Of a DNA stretch of 13,222 nucleotides, positions 1 through 7,800 are shown piece by piece. The stretch comes from CP2-2F sp034436235 (GTDB lineage Bacteria > Chloroflexota > Anaerolineae > Aggregatilineales > UBA2796), in NCBI GenBank assembly GCA_034436235.1, contig DAOTWB010000224.1, positions 1-13,222 of the forward strand, in the 5' to 3' direction. Below the pieces are notes generated by a model. That model made no database searches. It saw only the letters and a program-made list of their open reading frames with translations, and had not been told where the DNA came from. Every line of letters starts with the position of its first letter. The stretch's first letter is position 1. The position numbers and the translations under genes were made by a program.

Positions 1-303
1 GTCGTCCGCGCCGACCTCAGCTGCTTTTTGGCGCGCCGCTGCATCGTTGCGCCCTGTCAACATGGCAACGCGAACATGCGCTGTCTCAGGCGCTGCCTTC
101 AATTGCGCACAGACTTCAAAACCGGACATATCGGGCAGCATCAAGTCCAGCAGGATGAGCGACGGCGGCGCTTGTTGCGCCTGTTCAAGCGCCTTGCTGC
201 CCAGCGTCGCGCTGCGCACCTCAACCTGAAACGCGCGGAACATCACCTCAAAGAGTTCGATGTTGGCAGGATCATCATCTACGATCAAGACGTACTTTGG
301 CAT
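1..303 (-). CDS. Response regulator receiver domain, 3' part cut off by the window edge
   Basis: I translated the minus strand from the ATG at 303-301. The reading frame stays open for 101 codons to the window edge, so the gene is partial. The protein begins MPKYVLIVDDDPANIELFEV, the usual beta-1/acidic-pocket start of CheY-like receivers, with D9-D11 in the acidic pocket. The phospho-acceptor is D53 in LILLDLMLPDMSGFEV, and T83 in the MLTGR segment fits the conserved switch Thr. The sequence ends at GADD, just before the expected conserved Lys, so about 20 more receiver residues and any output domain lie outside. A purine-rich GGAAAGGA stretch about 10 nt before the ATG is a suitable ribosome binding site. 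No histidine kinase partner is in the window. It could be a single-domain receiver or the N-terminus of a larger regulator or hybrid protein. The receiver call is secure; the output function is unknown. Confidence 0.9.
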   Translation of the reverse strand, partial: MPKYVLIVDDDPANIELFEVMFRAFQVEVRSATLGSKALEQAQQAPPSLILLDLMLPDMSGFEVCAQLKAAPETAHVRVAMLTGRNDAAARQKAAEVGADD

Positions 304-436
304 CAGTGATTATTCCTTTCCTCGCAAAGCATAGCGTGGCAGCGATCTTCTGCGCGGTAAAAAAGTCGAAAAAGATCGTGCCAATTGTGAAGACACAGCG
401 CGTTGCTCGCCTGCGACAACGACTTGCAGCGCAATT

Positions 437-452
437 TGTGACAAGTGTCACT
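437..452. promoter_or_regulatory. Crp/Fnr-like palindromic operator candidate
   Basis: The site reads TGTGA-N6-TCACT, one base from the enterobacterial CRP 5-6-5 pattern TGTGA-N6-TCACA. It contains the perfect inverted repeat GTGACA-AG-TGTCAC (438-451). A second, overlapping palindrome, CAAGTG-T-CACTTG, spans 442-454. It lies between the divergent response-regulator and thioesterase genes, directly upstream of a possible -35 element. The palindrome is seen directly; binding by a Crp/Fnr-family protein is inference. Confidence 0.4.
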
Positions 453-480
453 TGATTCTAATGCCTTCTACGGCTACCTA
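452..480 (+). promoter_or_regulatory. Possible sigma-70-type promoter for the thioesterase operon
   Basis: TTGATT (452-457) and TACCTA (475-480) are separated by 17 nt. The -35 match is good and the -10 match is poor. Transcription from about 487 would give a ~56-nt leader to the GTG at 543 but only ~8 nt to the ATG at 495, which agrees with the GTG start. The palindrome at 437-452 would then be centred near -42, the position of class II Crp/Fnr activator sites. Confidence 0.3.
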
Positions 481-542
481 TTTTAGCAGCTTTTATGGCA
501 CAATCGTGCGCGTCATGGCTTGCACACAGAAGTAGGAAGCGC

Positions 543-1367
543 GTGCCGAAGGTTTATTCGTGGCAGTTTGCCGTCCGCACCTATGAGATTGGCGCCAATC
601 AGACCGTGCGCCTGCCCGTTTACCTGAATTACCTTGAAGAAGCCGCGACACAAGCCAGCGCCTGGTGTGGCTACGATTACCGTTGGTATCGTGCGCACAA
701 GCGCGCTTGGTTCGCGCGTAAAACGTATGTGCGCCACTTGGCTCAGGCGCGCTACGGCGACCTGCTGACCATGCAAACCTGGGTCTCAGATTATCGGCGT
801 GTGCAATCGCACCGCGAGTATGACTTGCGTCGAGCCGATGGCACGCCGATCCTGCGCGCGCGCACCAATTGGGTCTACGTGGATACTGAAACGTTGCGTC
901 CTGTGCGCTTGCTAGACGAATTCTATGATGCTTTCCAGCCGAGCGGCGCGCTTGAGCCAATCGAGACGGGCGTGGCAACTTTCACGGCGCTGCAGGCGCC
1001 GCTTCACGAGTCGTTCCGCACAGTGCAAGTCTACGATGTGGATAGCGCGGCGCACGTCAATAACAGCGTGTATGTGGCGTGGTCGCAACAGGCAGTTCAC
1101 GAGGCGTTGCGCGGTGTTGATATCGTCTATGCGCCGTTCGGACGCGAGGTGGAGTATTTCCGCAGCGCGCAACCTGACGAGCCGCTGCGAATCGTCTGTC
1201 AGCTGCTCGGCATTGCTGAGAATCTGATGATCTGGCGGACGGAAATTTTCAGCGCTGTCAATGGCGAGCGTCTGACTCTCGATCTCGCTGCTTACAGTCT
1301 CGCTGCGCCGCTCTCTGAGCGGCAGCTCGAAACGCTCACGGCGTCAGAGCGCCGTCTTTCATCCTGA
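543..1367 (+). CDS. Tandem-hotdog acyl-ACP/acyl-CoA thioesterase (FatA-like)
   Basis: The protein is predicted to hydrolyse acyl thioesters to free acid plus ACP or CoA in the cytoplasm. I place the start at GTG 543 (274 aa). AGGAAG lies at 534-539, and MPKVYSWQFAVRTYEIGANQ begins as FatA-type proteins do; an in-frame ATG at 495 would add 16 unconvincing residues. The first hotdog (about 8-115) carries VRTYEIGANQ...NYLEEAA, close to the plant FatA signature. The second (about 155-255) carries VYDVDSAAHVNNSVYVAW with D167 and H171. The usual motif is D-x-N-x-HVNN, so the Asn two residues before the His is Ala169 here. The EYRREC-like segment of plant enzymes reads EYFRSA (204-209), so the proposed Glu/Cys positions are also lost. 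The ligase gene starts 28 nt downstream, suggesting one operon. Substrate chain length cannot be told. Family call is good; activity is less certain. Confidence 0.8.
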   Translation: MPKVYSWQFAVRTYEIGANQTVRLPVYLNYLEEAATQASAWCGYDYRWYRAHKRAWFARKTYVRHLAQARYGDLLTMQTWVSDYRRVQSHREYDLRRADGTPILRARTNWVYVDTETLRPVRLLDEFYDAFQPSGALEPIETGVATFTALQAPLHESFRTVQVYDVDSAAHVNNSVYVAWSQQAVHEALRGVDIVYAPFGREVEYFRSAQPDEPLRIVCQLLGIAENLMIWRTEIFSAVNGERLTLDLAAYSLAAPLSERQLETLTASERRLSS

Positions 1368-1395
1368 CGAACGCGACTTAGCAAGGAGTCTGCTG

Positions 1396-3513
1396 ATGCT
1401 AGAGACATTTTTCAGCCCGAAATCGGTCGCCATTGTAGGCGCCAGCAAAGATGCCACCAAGCTGGGCAACGTTGTGCTGCGCAACGCCATCGAAGGCGGC
1501 TACAAAGGCAAGTTGTATCCGATCAATCCAAAAGCCGATGAAATTCTAGGCTACAAAGCCTATCCAAGCGTGCAAGCATTGCCTGAGGTGCCAGAGTTAG
1601 CGGTCATCGTGATTCCGTATCCGCACGTGCCAGCTGCCGTTGAAGATTGCGGCAAGAAAGGCGTGTCTTCCGTCGTGATCATCAGCGCAGGCTTCCGCGA
1701 AGCAGGCTACGAAGGCATGAATCGCGAGCTGGAAGTGCTGAAGATCGCCAAGCAGTACAACATCCGCGTGATCGGTCCGAATTGCCTCGGCGTGATTGAC
1801 TGCTTCACGCCGCTCAACGTGACCTTCGCCGCTGGCACGCCGCCGAGCGGTCCAATTGACTTCATGTCGCAGTCGGGCGCGCTGGGCGTGGCAATTCTGG
1901 ACTGGGCGATGGCAGGCTCAGAGATCGGCTTCAGCAAGTTTGTCAGCTTGGGCAACAAAGCCGATGTGAGCGAGATTGACCTGATGCGCGCTTGGGCAGA
2001 CGATCCGAAATCGCGCGTGATTCTCGCCTACAGCGAAGGCTTGCCGAACGGTCAGGAATTCATCCGCGTGGCGCGCGAAGTCAGCCGCAAGAAGCCGATC
2101 ATCATGGTCAAGAGCGGCGTGACGCAAGCAGGCTCGCGCGCTGTATCCAGTCACACAGGCTCGTTAGCAGGCTCTGAGCAAGCCTATCGCGCCGCTTTTC
2201 GCCAAGCAGGCGTCTTGCGCGCTGAGACCTTGCAGGATTTGTTCGACTACGCGCTCGCCTTCGCCTATCAACCGCTCTTGGCAGGCGACCGCATCGCCAT
2301 TGTGACCAACGCCGGCGGACCTGGCATCCTTTGCACGGACGCTTTGGAACGTAAAGGCTTGCAACTGGCGCGCTTCGCACCTGAGACGACCAAGCTGTTG
2401 CAAGATTTCTTGCCCGATGCTGCCAGCGCCAACAATCCTGTGGACGTGCTAGGCGACGCTTTGGCAGATCGCTATGCTTACGCCCTTGAGCGCGTGGCAC
2501 TCGATCCGAATGTGGACGGCATCATCGCCATTGTCACGCCGCAAGCGATGACCGACGTGCATGAGACCGGGCGCGTGATCGGCAAATGCTCGCGCATGAT
2601 CCGCGAGCGCGGCTTGAATAAGCCGCTCATCGCCTGCCTGATGGGCGAATTCAAGATGAAGCCTGCCGTTGAGATGTTGGCGGCTGAATACGGCGTGCCG
2701 AATTATTCCTTCCCTGAGCGCGCCGCGAACGCCTTCGCCGCCATGCGCGACTACCGCGCGCTGCGCGCCGCGCCCGATCTGCGCGTCGAGCGCTTTGAAG
2801 TGGACAATGCGCACGTGCGCCATGTCATTCAAAAAGTGCGCGCTGAAGGTCGCGTGGCGATTGGCGACGCTGAGAGCCGTGAGATCATGACCGCTTATCG
2901 TCTGCGCATTCCACAGGCAAAATTGGCGGCAACAGCCGATCAAGCGGTTGCCCTTGCCGCCGAGATCGGCTATCCTGTCGTGCTGAAGATCGCCAGCCCT
3001 GACATTTTGCACAAGACCGACGTCGGCGGCGTGAAAGTTGGCTTGAATTCCGCCAGCGACGTGCGCGACGCCTTCGATCTGATCGTCTACCGTGCGCAGC
3101 GCTACGTGCCGAACGCCACGATCTGGGGCTGCTTGGTGCAAGAGATGATCCCGAAAGGCACAGAAATTTTGGTCGGCATGAGTCGCGATCCGCAATTCGG
3201 TCCGCTGGTCACTTTTGGTCTAGGCGGCATTTACGTGGAAGCGCTGAAAGATGTCACTTTCCGCGTTGCGCCTTTTGACCGCACAGCGGCGAGCGAGATG
3301 CTGAGCGAAATTCGTGCGCACGCGCTGCTGGACGGCATTCGCGGGCAGCCGCCTGCCGATAAAGACGCGATCATCGAGACTTTGCTGCGCATCAGCCAAT
3401 TGGTCACAGATTTCCCTGAGATCGTCGAGCTGGACATCAATCCGCTGATGGTCTACGAGCAGGGACGCGGCGCCATCGCGCTGGACGCACGCCTTGTGTT
3501 GAGCGCCAAGTGA
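1396..3513 (+). CDS. ADP-forming acetate/acyl-CoA ligase, fused alpha-beta subunits
   Basis: The enzyme catalyses acyl-CoA + ADP + Pi = acid + ATP + CoA (NDP-forming acyl-CoA synthetase family) and acts in the cytoplasm. At 705 aa it has the full fused length. Residues 1-130 form the CoA-binding Rossmann domain (VAIVGASKDATKLG, 11-24). A succinyl-CoA-ligase-like flavodoxin region follows, with SQSGALG (158-164). The phospho-histidine is H253 in SSHTGSLAG. After a second such subdomain (about 295-455), an ATP-grasp domain covers 485-705. It has K531 in VVLKIAS, the second phosphorelay His H539 in ILHKTDVGG, and metal-binding D680 and N682 in ELDINPL. Both phosphorelay histidines are present, so the enzyme looks active. 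AAGGAG (1383-1388) sits 7 nt before the ATG. It follows the thioesterase by 28 nt and precedes a Pta-regulatory-like gene. The acid substrate (acetate, propionate, branched or longer) cannot be read from the sequence. Confidence 0.93.
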   Translation: MLETFFSPKSVAIVGASKDATKLGNVVLRNAIEGGYKGKLYPINPKADEILGYKAYPSVQALPEVPELAVIVIPYPHVPAAVEDCGKKGVSSVVIISAGFREAGYEGMNRELEVLKIAKQYNIRVIGPNCLGVIDCFTPLNVTFAAGTPPSGPIDFMSQSGALGVAILDWAMAGSEIGFSKFVSLGNKADVSEIDLMRAWADDPKSRVILAYSEGLPNGQEFIRVAREVSRKKPIIMVKSGVTQAGSRAVSSHTGSLAGSEQAYRAAFRQAGVLRAETLQDLFDYALAFAYQPLLAGDRIAIVTNAGGPGILCTDALERKGLQLARFAPETTKLLQDFLPDAASANNPVDVLGDALADRYAYALERVALDPNVDGIIAIVTPQAMTDVHETGRVIGKCSRMIRERGLNKPLIACLMGEFKMKPAVEMLAAEYGVPNYSFPERAANAFAAMRDYRALRAAPDLRVERFEVDNAHVRHVIQKVRAEGRVAIGDAESREIMTAYRLRIPQAKLAATADQAVALAAEIGYPVVLKIASPDILHKTDVGGVKVGLNSASDVRDAFDLIVYRAQRYVPNATIWGCLVQEMIPKGTEILVGMSRDPQFGPLVTFGLGGIYVEALKDVTFRVAPFDRTAASEMLSEIRAHALLDGIRGQPPADKDAIIETLLRISQLVTDFPEIVELDINPLMVYEQGRGAIALDARLVLSAK

Positions 3514-3528
3514 TTCGCGCAGGCGCGC

Positions 3529-3544
3529 TATAATCTCAATTGAG
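3529..3544 (+). promoter_or_regulatory. -10 box of an internal promoter plus adjoining palindrome
   Basis: A perfect TATAAT (3529-3534) sits in GCGCGCTATAAT, in the 84-nt gap before the P-loop/DRTGG gene. I see no -35 element at proper spacing. The perfect 10-bp palindrome CTCAATTGAG (3535-3544) follows at once, where a transcript would begin, and could be an operator. The same 12-nt string GCGCGCTATAAT precedes the GTPase gene on the other strand. The downstream gene may therefore be transcribed separately from the thioesterase-ligase pair. Confidence 0.5.
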
Positions 3545-3597
3545 AAAATAGCTCGCCTTTTCTAACCAAATGCATCTGATGAAGGATATAGAGAGCC

Positions 3598-4665
3598 ATG
3601 AAAGCACTTTATGTAACGGCAGTCGTCACCTACTCAGGCAAAACCGCATTTGCGCTCGGCATCGGTCTGAAGCTGCAAGAGATGGGACGCAAAGTTGGCT
3701 ACTTGAAGCCGATCAGCACGCAGCCCTTCATGCTCGGCGGCAAGCTGGTGGATGAAGACGCTGAGTTCGTCGGACGCACGCTCGGTCTGGAGCTGCCCAT
3801 CGAGTCGCTGGCGCCGATCATCCTTGACGAGGCGAAAATTGATAGCGTGCTGAGCGGCGCGCCTGCCGAAGATTACCTCGCTTTGGTCAAGGCTGCCTAC
3901 ACCAAAGCCGCCGAAGGACGCGACGTGCTGATCCTCGAAGGCGGCGCCAGTATGCGCGAAGGCTATTTGATCGGCTTGAACGCGATGAGCATCGCCCAAA
4001 CCTTGAACTTGCCGACGCTCGGCGTCGTGCGCTTCCGCAGCACGCTGATGTTGGTGGATGACGCTCTGGCGCTCAAGGCGCGCATGGGCGATCACTTGCT
4101 CGGCATCGTGGTCAATAGCGTGCCTGATGAGCAGATCGAGGCAGTGCGCGGCAAGGTCAGCGCGTTTTTGGAGAGCAAAGGCGTCAAGGTCTACGGCGCG
4201 CTGCCCAGCGATCCGCGTTTGATGTCCATCAGCGTCGCCGAGCTGATCAACGTGCTGGAAGCTAAGAAACTGACGCCTGAGGTCGGCGATGACGGGCTGA
4301 TCGAGACGTTGAGCGTCGGCGCGATGAGCGTTGAGTCGGCGACGCAGCATTTCCGTCGCCTGCAGCGCAAGGCGGTCATCACCGGCGGCGACCGCGCCGA
4401 TATCCAAGCGGCGGCATTGGAAACTTCCACCACGGCGCTTGTGCTGACGGGCAATTTGCAGCCGAGCGCGACCATTTTGAAGCACGCCGAGTCGCGCGGC
4501 GTGGCAGTGCTGCTCGTGCCATACAACACACTTGAGGCAATCGAGCGCGTAGAGAAAGTTTTCGGCAAGACGCGCCTTGCACATCCTGAAAAATTGGCGC
4601 GTTTCCGCGAGTCGCTCGATGTCAATCTGAACTGGGCGCGCCTATTCGCCGATCTAGGTATTTGA
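3598..4665 (+). CDS. P-loop (BioD-like) plus DRTGG-domain protein, phosphotransacetylase-regulatory-like
   Basis: The 355-aa protein matches the architecture of the N-terminal half of long phosphotransacetylases: a BioD-like P-loop domain (about 1-205) followed by a DRTGG domain (about 210-325). Visible landmarks are YSGKT (12-16), KPIS (37-40), DEDAEFVGRTLGL (52-64) and LEGG (113-116). In the second domain they are ITGGDRADIQAAAL (261-274) and LTGNLQPSATIL (284-294). The catalytic phosphotransacetylase domain is absent, so it should not make acetyl phosphate. The Walker A loop is atypical: its first Gly position is Val9. The context beside an ADP-forming acyl-CoA ligase suggests a nucleotide- or metabolite-sensing regulator of acyl-CoA metabolism; that is inference. 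The ATG at 3598 gives the family's usual start (MKALYVTAVVTYSGKT), with AAGGA at 3582-3586. It is not dethiobiotin synthetase, because no biotin genes are nearby and the DRTGG domain is foreign to BioD. Confidence 0.85.
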   Translation: MKALYVTAVVTYSGKTAFALGIGLKLQEMGRKVGYLKPISTQPFMLGGKLVDEDAEFVGRTLGLELPIESLAPIILDEAKIDSVLSGAPAEDYLALVKAAYTKAAEGRDVLILEGGASMREGYLIGLNAMSIAQTLNLPTLGVVRFRSTLMLVDDALALKARMGDHLLGIVVNSVPDEQIEAVRGKVSAFLESKGVKVYGALPSDPRLMSISVAELINVLEAKKLTPEVGDDGLIETLSVGAMSVESATQHFRRLQRKAVITGGDRADIQAAALETSTTALVLTGNLQPSATILKHAESRGVAVLLVPYNTLEAIERVEKVFGKTRLAHPEKLARFRESLDVNLNWARLFADLGI

Positions 4666-4685
4666 GCGTATATTGAGCGCAAAGC

Positions 4686-4708
4686 GCGAGCGGATGCAGT
4701 CCGCTCGC
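4686..4708 (+). terminator. Hairpin after the P-loop/DRTGG gene
   Basis: GCGAGCGGA (4686-4694) pairs perfectly with TCCGCTCGC (4700-4708) around a 5-nt loop, 20 nt after the stop codon. No clear T-run follows (ATCGTTATAC), so it may be a weak terminator or an mRNA 3'-end stabiliser. Confidence 0.45.
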
Positions 4709-4784
4709 ATCGTTATACGTCACCTCTGGAGCGCGGCTGCGGTAAAACTTGTAGTAACCGACCAAGCGTGTTACACAGCCTGCT

Positions 4785-4790
4785 TATAAG
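4785..4790 (+). promoter_or_regulatory. Possible -10 box for the Ig-repeat protein gene
   Basis: TATAAG lies in the 176-nt gap between the DRTGG gene and the Ig-repeat gene, about 50 nt before the chosen ATG. No -35 element is convincing at 16-18 nt. The hairpin upstream and the long gap make a separate promoter likely somewhere here. Confidence 0.3.
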
Positions 4791-4841
4791 ACGTTGTATC
4801 GGCATAGCCACCATCTGCTGAGCAGAAGGAGTCATTTGATT

Positions 4842-7800
4842 ATGAGCCGAAAGTCGCCTTTTTTGTTCGCGTTGGCGAGCATGACGCTCACGCTGCTGCT
4901 GAGCATGGCGCTCATCAGCCTGAGCGGTCAGATCGTCTTCGCCCAAGATGATCCGCCTGCCACGCCGACGCCGCTTGCCACAATCGAAGCGCAGATCGAC
5001 CAGCCAATCGATCCGACGCGCTCGCAATTTGTGGCGACGCCTGCCAACGTGCTGGCAAATGGCGTGGATCAGGCGCTGATCAGCCTGACCTTGCGCGACG
5101 CGAGCGACAATCTGTTGATCGGGCGCGCTGTGGCGCTTGAGCGCGCCATCGCCGCCAATGCGGATGCCGTCGTTCAAGATGCGCCGCAAGTTGCCAGCAA
5201 TGAGAGCGGCATCGCCGTGTTCCGCGTCAGCTCAAGCGTGGTGCAGACCGTTCAGTTCAACGTGCGCGATCTGTCGTTCAACACAGTGGTCGGCGTCGTC
5301 ACGGTCAATTTCACGCCGTCCAGCGCGCCGGTCAGCGCCGCGCGCTCCTCGCTGACCGTCAGCAGCGCTGAGCCGAACGTGAAGGCGAACGGCGTTGAGA
5401 CGTTCACGGTCACGGCTGTGCTGCGCGATGCGAGCGGCGCGCCTGTGCAAGGCAAGCTGCCTACGCTGAAATTCCTGCCGGAAGATGTGAGCGGCGTGCT
5501 GGTGAGCGCTGCGACGCCGAGCGACGCGAACGGCGTCGTCACATGGCTGATCTCAGCCACCAATCCTGTTAGCTTTGGCGTGCTGGCAGAGGTGGACGAG
5601 CAGACTCTGGCAGCCACGACGATGCTGAGCTTCATCTCAGTGGTGGACGCGGCGCAGTCGAATGTCACCTTTGCTGTGCCAAATAGCGCTCCAATCAACA
5701 CGCAAGTGACCTTTGTGGTCAACGTGCGCGATTCGAACGGTAACGCGCTCTCAGGGCAAACGGTGACCGTCAGCAGCTCGCGCGGCGCGCTCGATACGAT
5801 CACGGCGCTGAACGCGGTCACGGATGGCAGCGGCATGGCGCGTTTTGTGCTGCAGAGCGCCGCGTCGGGCGGCTTAATTCTGAACATCACTGCTGGCGGC
5901 GTGCCGTTAGCGCCGCAGGTCTTCAGTTTTGTGCCGCCGCCGCCGCCAAGCGGCGATCCCAGCACCACCACTATTGAAGCCGATATCACGCGCGCTTCTG
6001 TGGATACAGAGACCGTTCAAATCACGGTCACTGTGCGCAATTCGAGCAATAATCCTGTCGCCGGCGTCTCAGTAGACCTGATCGCCGATCCTGCGCTCGT
6101 CATCCCGACCCGACCGCTCACGAGCGACGCGAACGGACGCGCCGTCTTCCAAGTCGGCTCTACAACTGCTGGCAACTACACAATCGGCGCTACCATTGAT
6201 AGCACGACAATTGACGACACTATAGAGATCGAATTCACAGACGGTCCTGTCAGCGCCAGCAAGTCCACAGTCACAGTGGATGCCGCGCGCGTGGCTGTTG
6301 GCGGTCCGCCAAGCCGCGCCATTGTGACGGTCACTGTGCGCGACGGCAGCAACAATCCCGTCAGCGGCGTGACCGTCACGCTCGCCAGCAGCGGCTCAGG
6401 CGATACGATCACGCCGCCTACGCGGACGAGCAACGCCAGCGGCGTAGCAACTTTCCAAGTCTACTCCGATACGATTGCGCAGAGCGCGACCTACACTGCC
6501 ACTGCGGATAGCGTCGAACTCTTCCCGACCGTCACAGTGAACTACGTCAACGTCAATAGCAGCACCTCGACGTTGACTGCGACGCCGACGACGATTGTGA
6601 TCGGCACAAGCACAACGGCGACGGCGACTGTCACAGTGTTTGGCACGGACAACTTGCCGCTGAAAGATGTCAACGTCTCACTGACTGAGAGCGGTCCGAG
6701 CATCGCTGACATCGTGCCAGTTGGCAGCCCGATCACCAACGCAAGCGGTCAGGCGCAGTTCGCGGTCACGCCGCTCAGCGCAGGCGTGACCACGCTCGTC
6801 GCCACAGCCAACACATCGCCGCTCTCTCAGACCGTCACGCTCACCTTCACCAACGTCGATCCGTCACAGTCCAGCAGCCCGCCAAACGGCAGCGGCAGCG
6901 TCGGCTCGCCCGTCACAGTGACCGTCACAGCGCGCAACGCCAGCGGCACGCCGCTCGCCGGCGAGCTAGTCACGCTCGCCAGCAACCGCCCTGCGAACGA
7001 CACCATCACTTTCATCCCATCTGGACCGATGCCGCCGCCCGACGCGCCGCCGCCGCCTTCCAGCGGCACGACCAACGCGAGCGGTCAAGCGAGCTTCCAG
7101 ATTGTGACGAACGCAGCAGGCACGTCCACTTACACAGTCATCGCCGGCGGCGCGACCTTGCCATCGTTCACGCTCACCTTCAGCCCTGCCAGCGTGAGTA
7201 CCTTGACCGTGACCGCTGCGCCGAATCCCGTCAACACAGGCGTGACCAGCACAGTGACCGTGACGGCGCTCGACTCCAGCAGCAGTCCTGTCAGCGGCGT
7301 GACCATCTCGCTCAGCAGCAATCGTCCAAGCGTGGATACAATCACCATCGTGGACGACGTGACGAATGCCAGCGGACAGGCGACCTTCCAAATTGTCTCG
7401 CAGGCAGCAGGCAGCTCCACGCTCACTGCGACCGATGGCACGGTCAACGGCACAACCATTCTGACCGTCAACACGCTCGTCAGCGCAGCCACTTCGCAAG
7501 TGGATGCAGCGCCAGCCACTGTGCCGATCAACACCAATAGCACTATCACTGTCACTGTCCGCGATGCGAGCAGCAATCCGCTGGCGAACCAACTGGTCAC
7601 GCTCAGCGTCAGCCCTGCCGGGCCGTCGCTGACGCCTGCCAGCCTCTTGACCAACGCCAGCGGCGTAGCGTCCTTCACTTTCAATAGCGCTGCCACAGGC
7701 ACATTCACAGTCAAAGCGACAGCCGCAGGCGTGTTGATCACTGATGACGCCGTCGTGACCGTCACCACGCCGCCTGTCAGCCCGACCAACTCGACGGTCG

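Noticed and set aside
495..542. ATG at 495 as start of the thioesterase
   Set aside because: The extra 16 residues do not look like the family, the ATG would leave almost no leader from the candidate promoter, and AGGAAG precedes the GTG at 543.
2449..3195. 248-codon antisense open frame in the ligase gene
   Set aside because: The ligase frame is unbroken and has every family motif; the antisense protein resembles nothing and has no plausible ribosome site.
3634..4584. 316-codon antisense open frame in the P-loop/DRTGG gene
   Set aside because: It is rich in Arg, Gln, His and Ala, as expected for the complement of GC-rich coding sequence, and overlaps a well-supported gene almost completely.
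4794..4841. ATG at 4794 as start of the Ig-repeat protein
   Set aside because: It would put 16 polar residues before a clean signal peptide. GAAGGAG lies correctly before the ATG at 4842.
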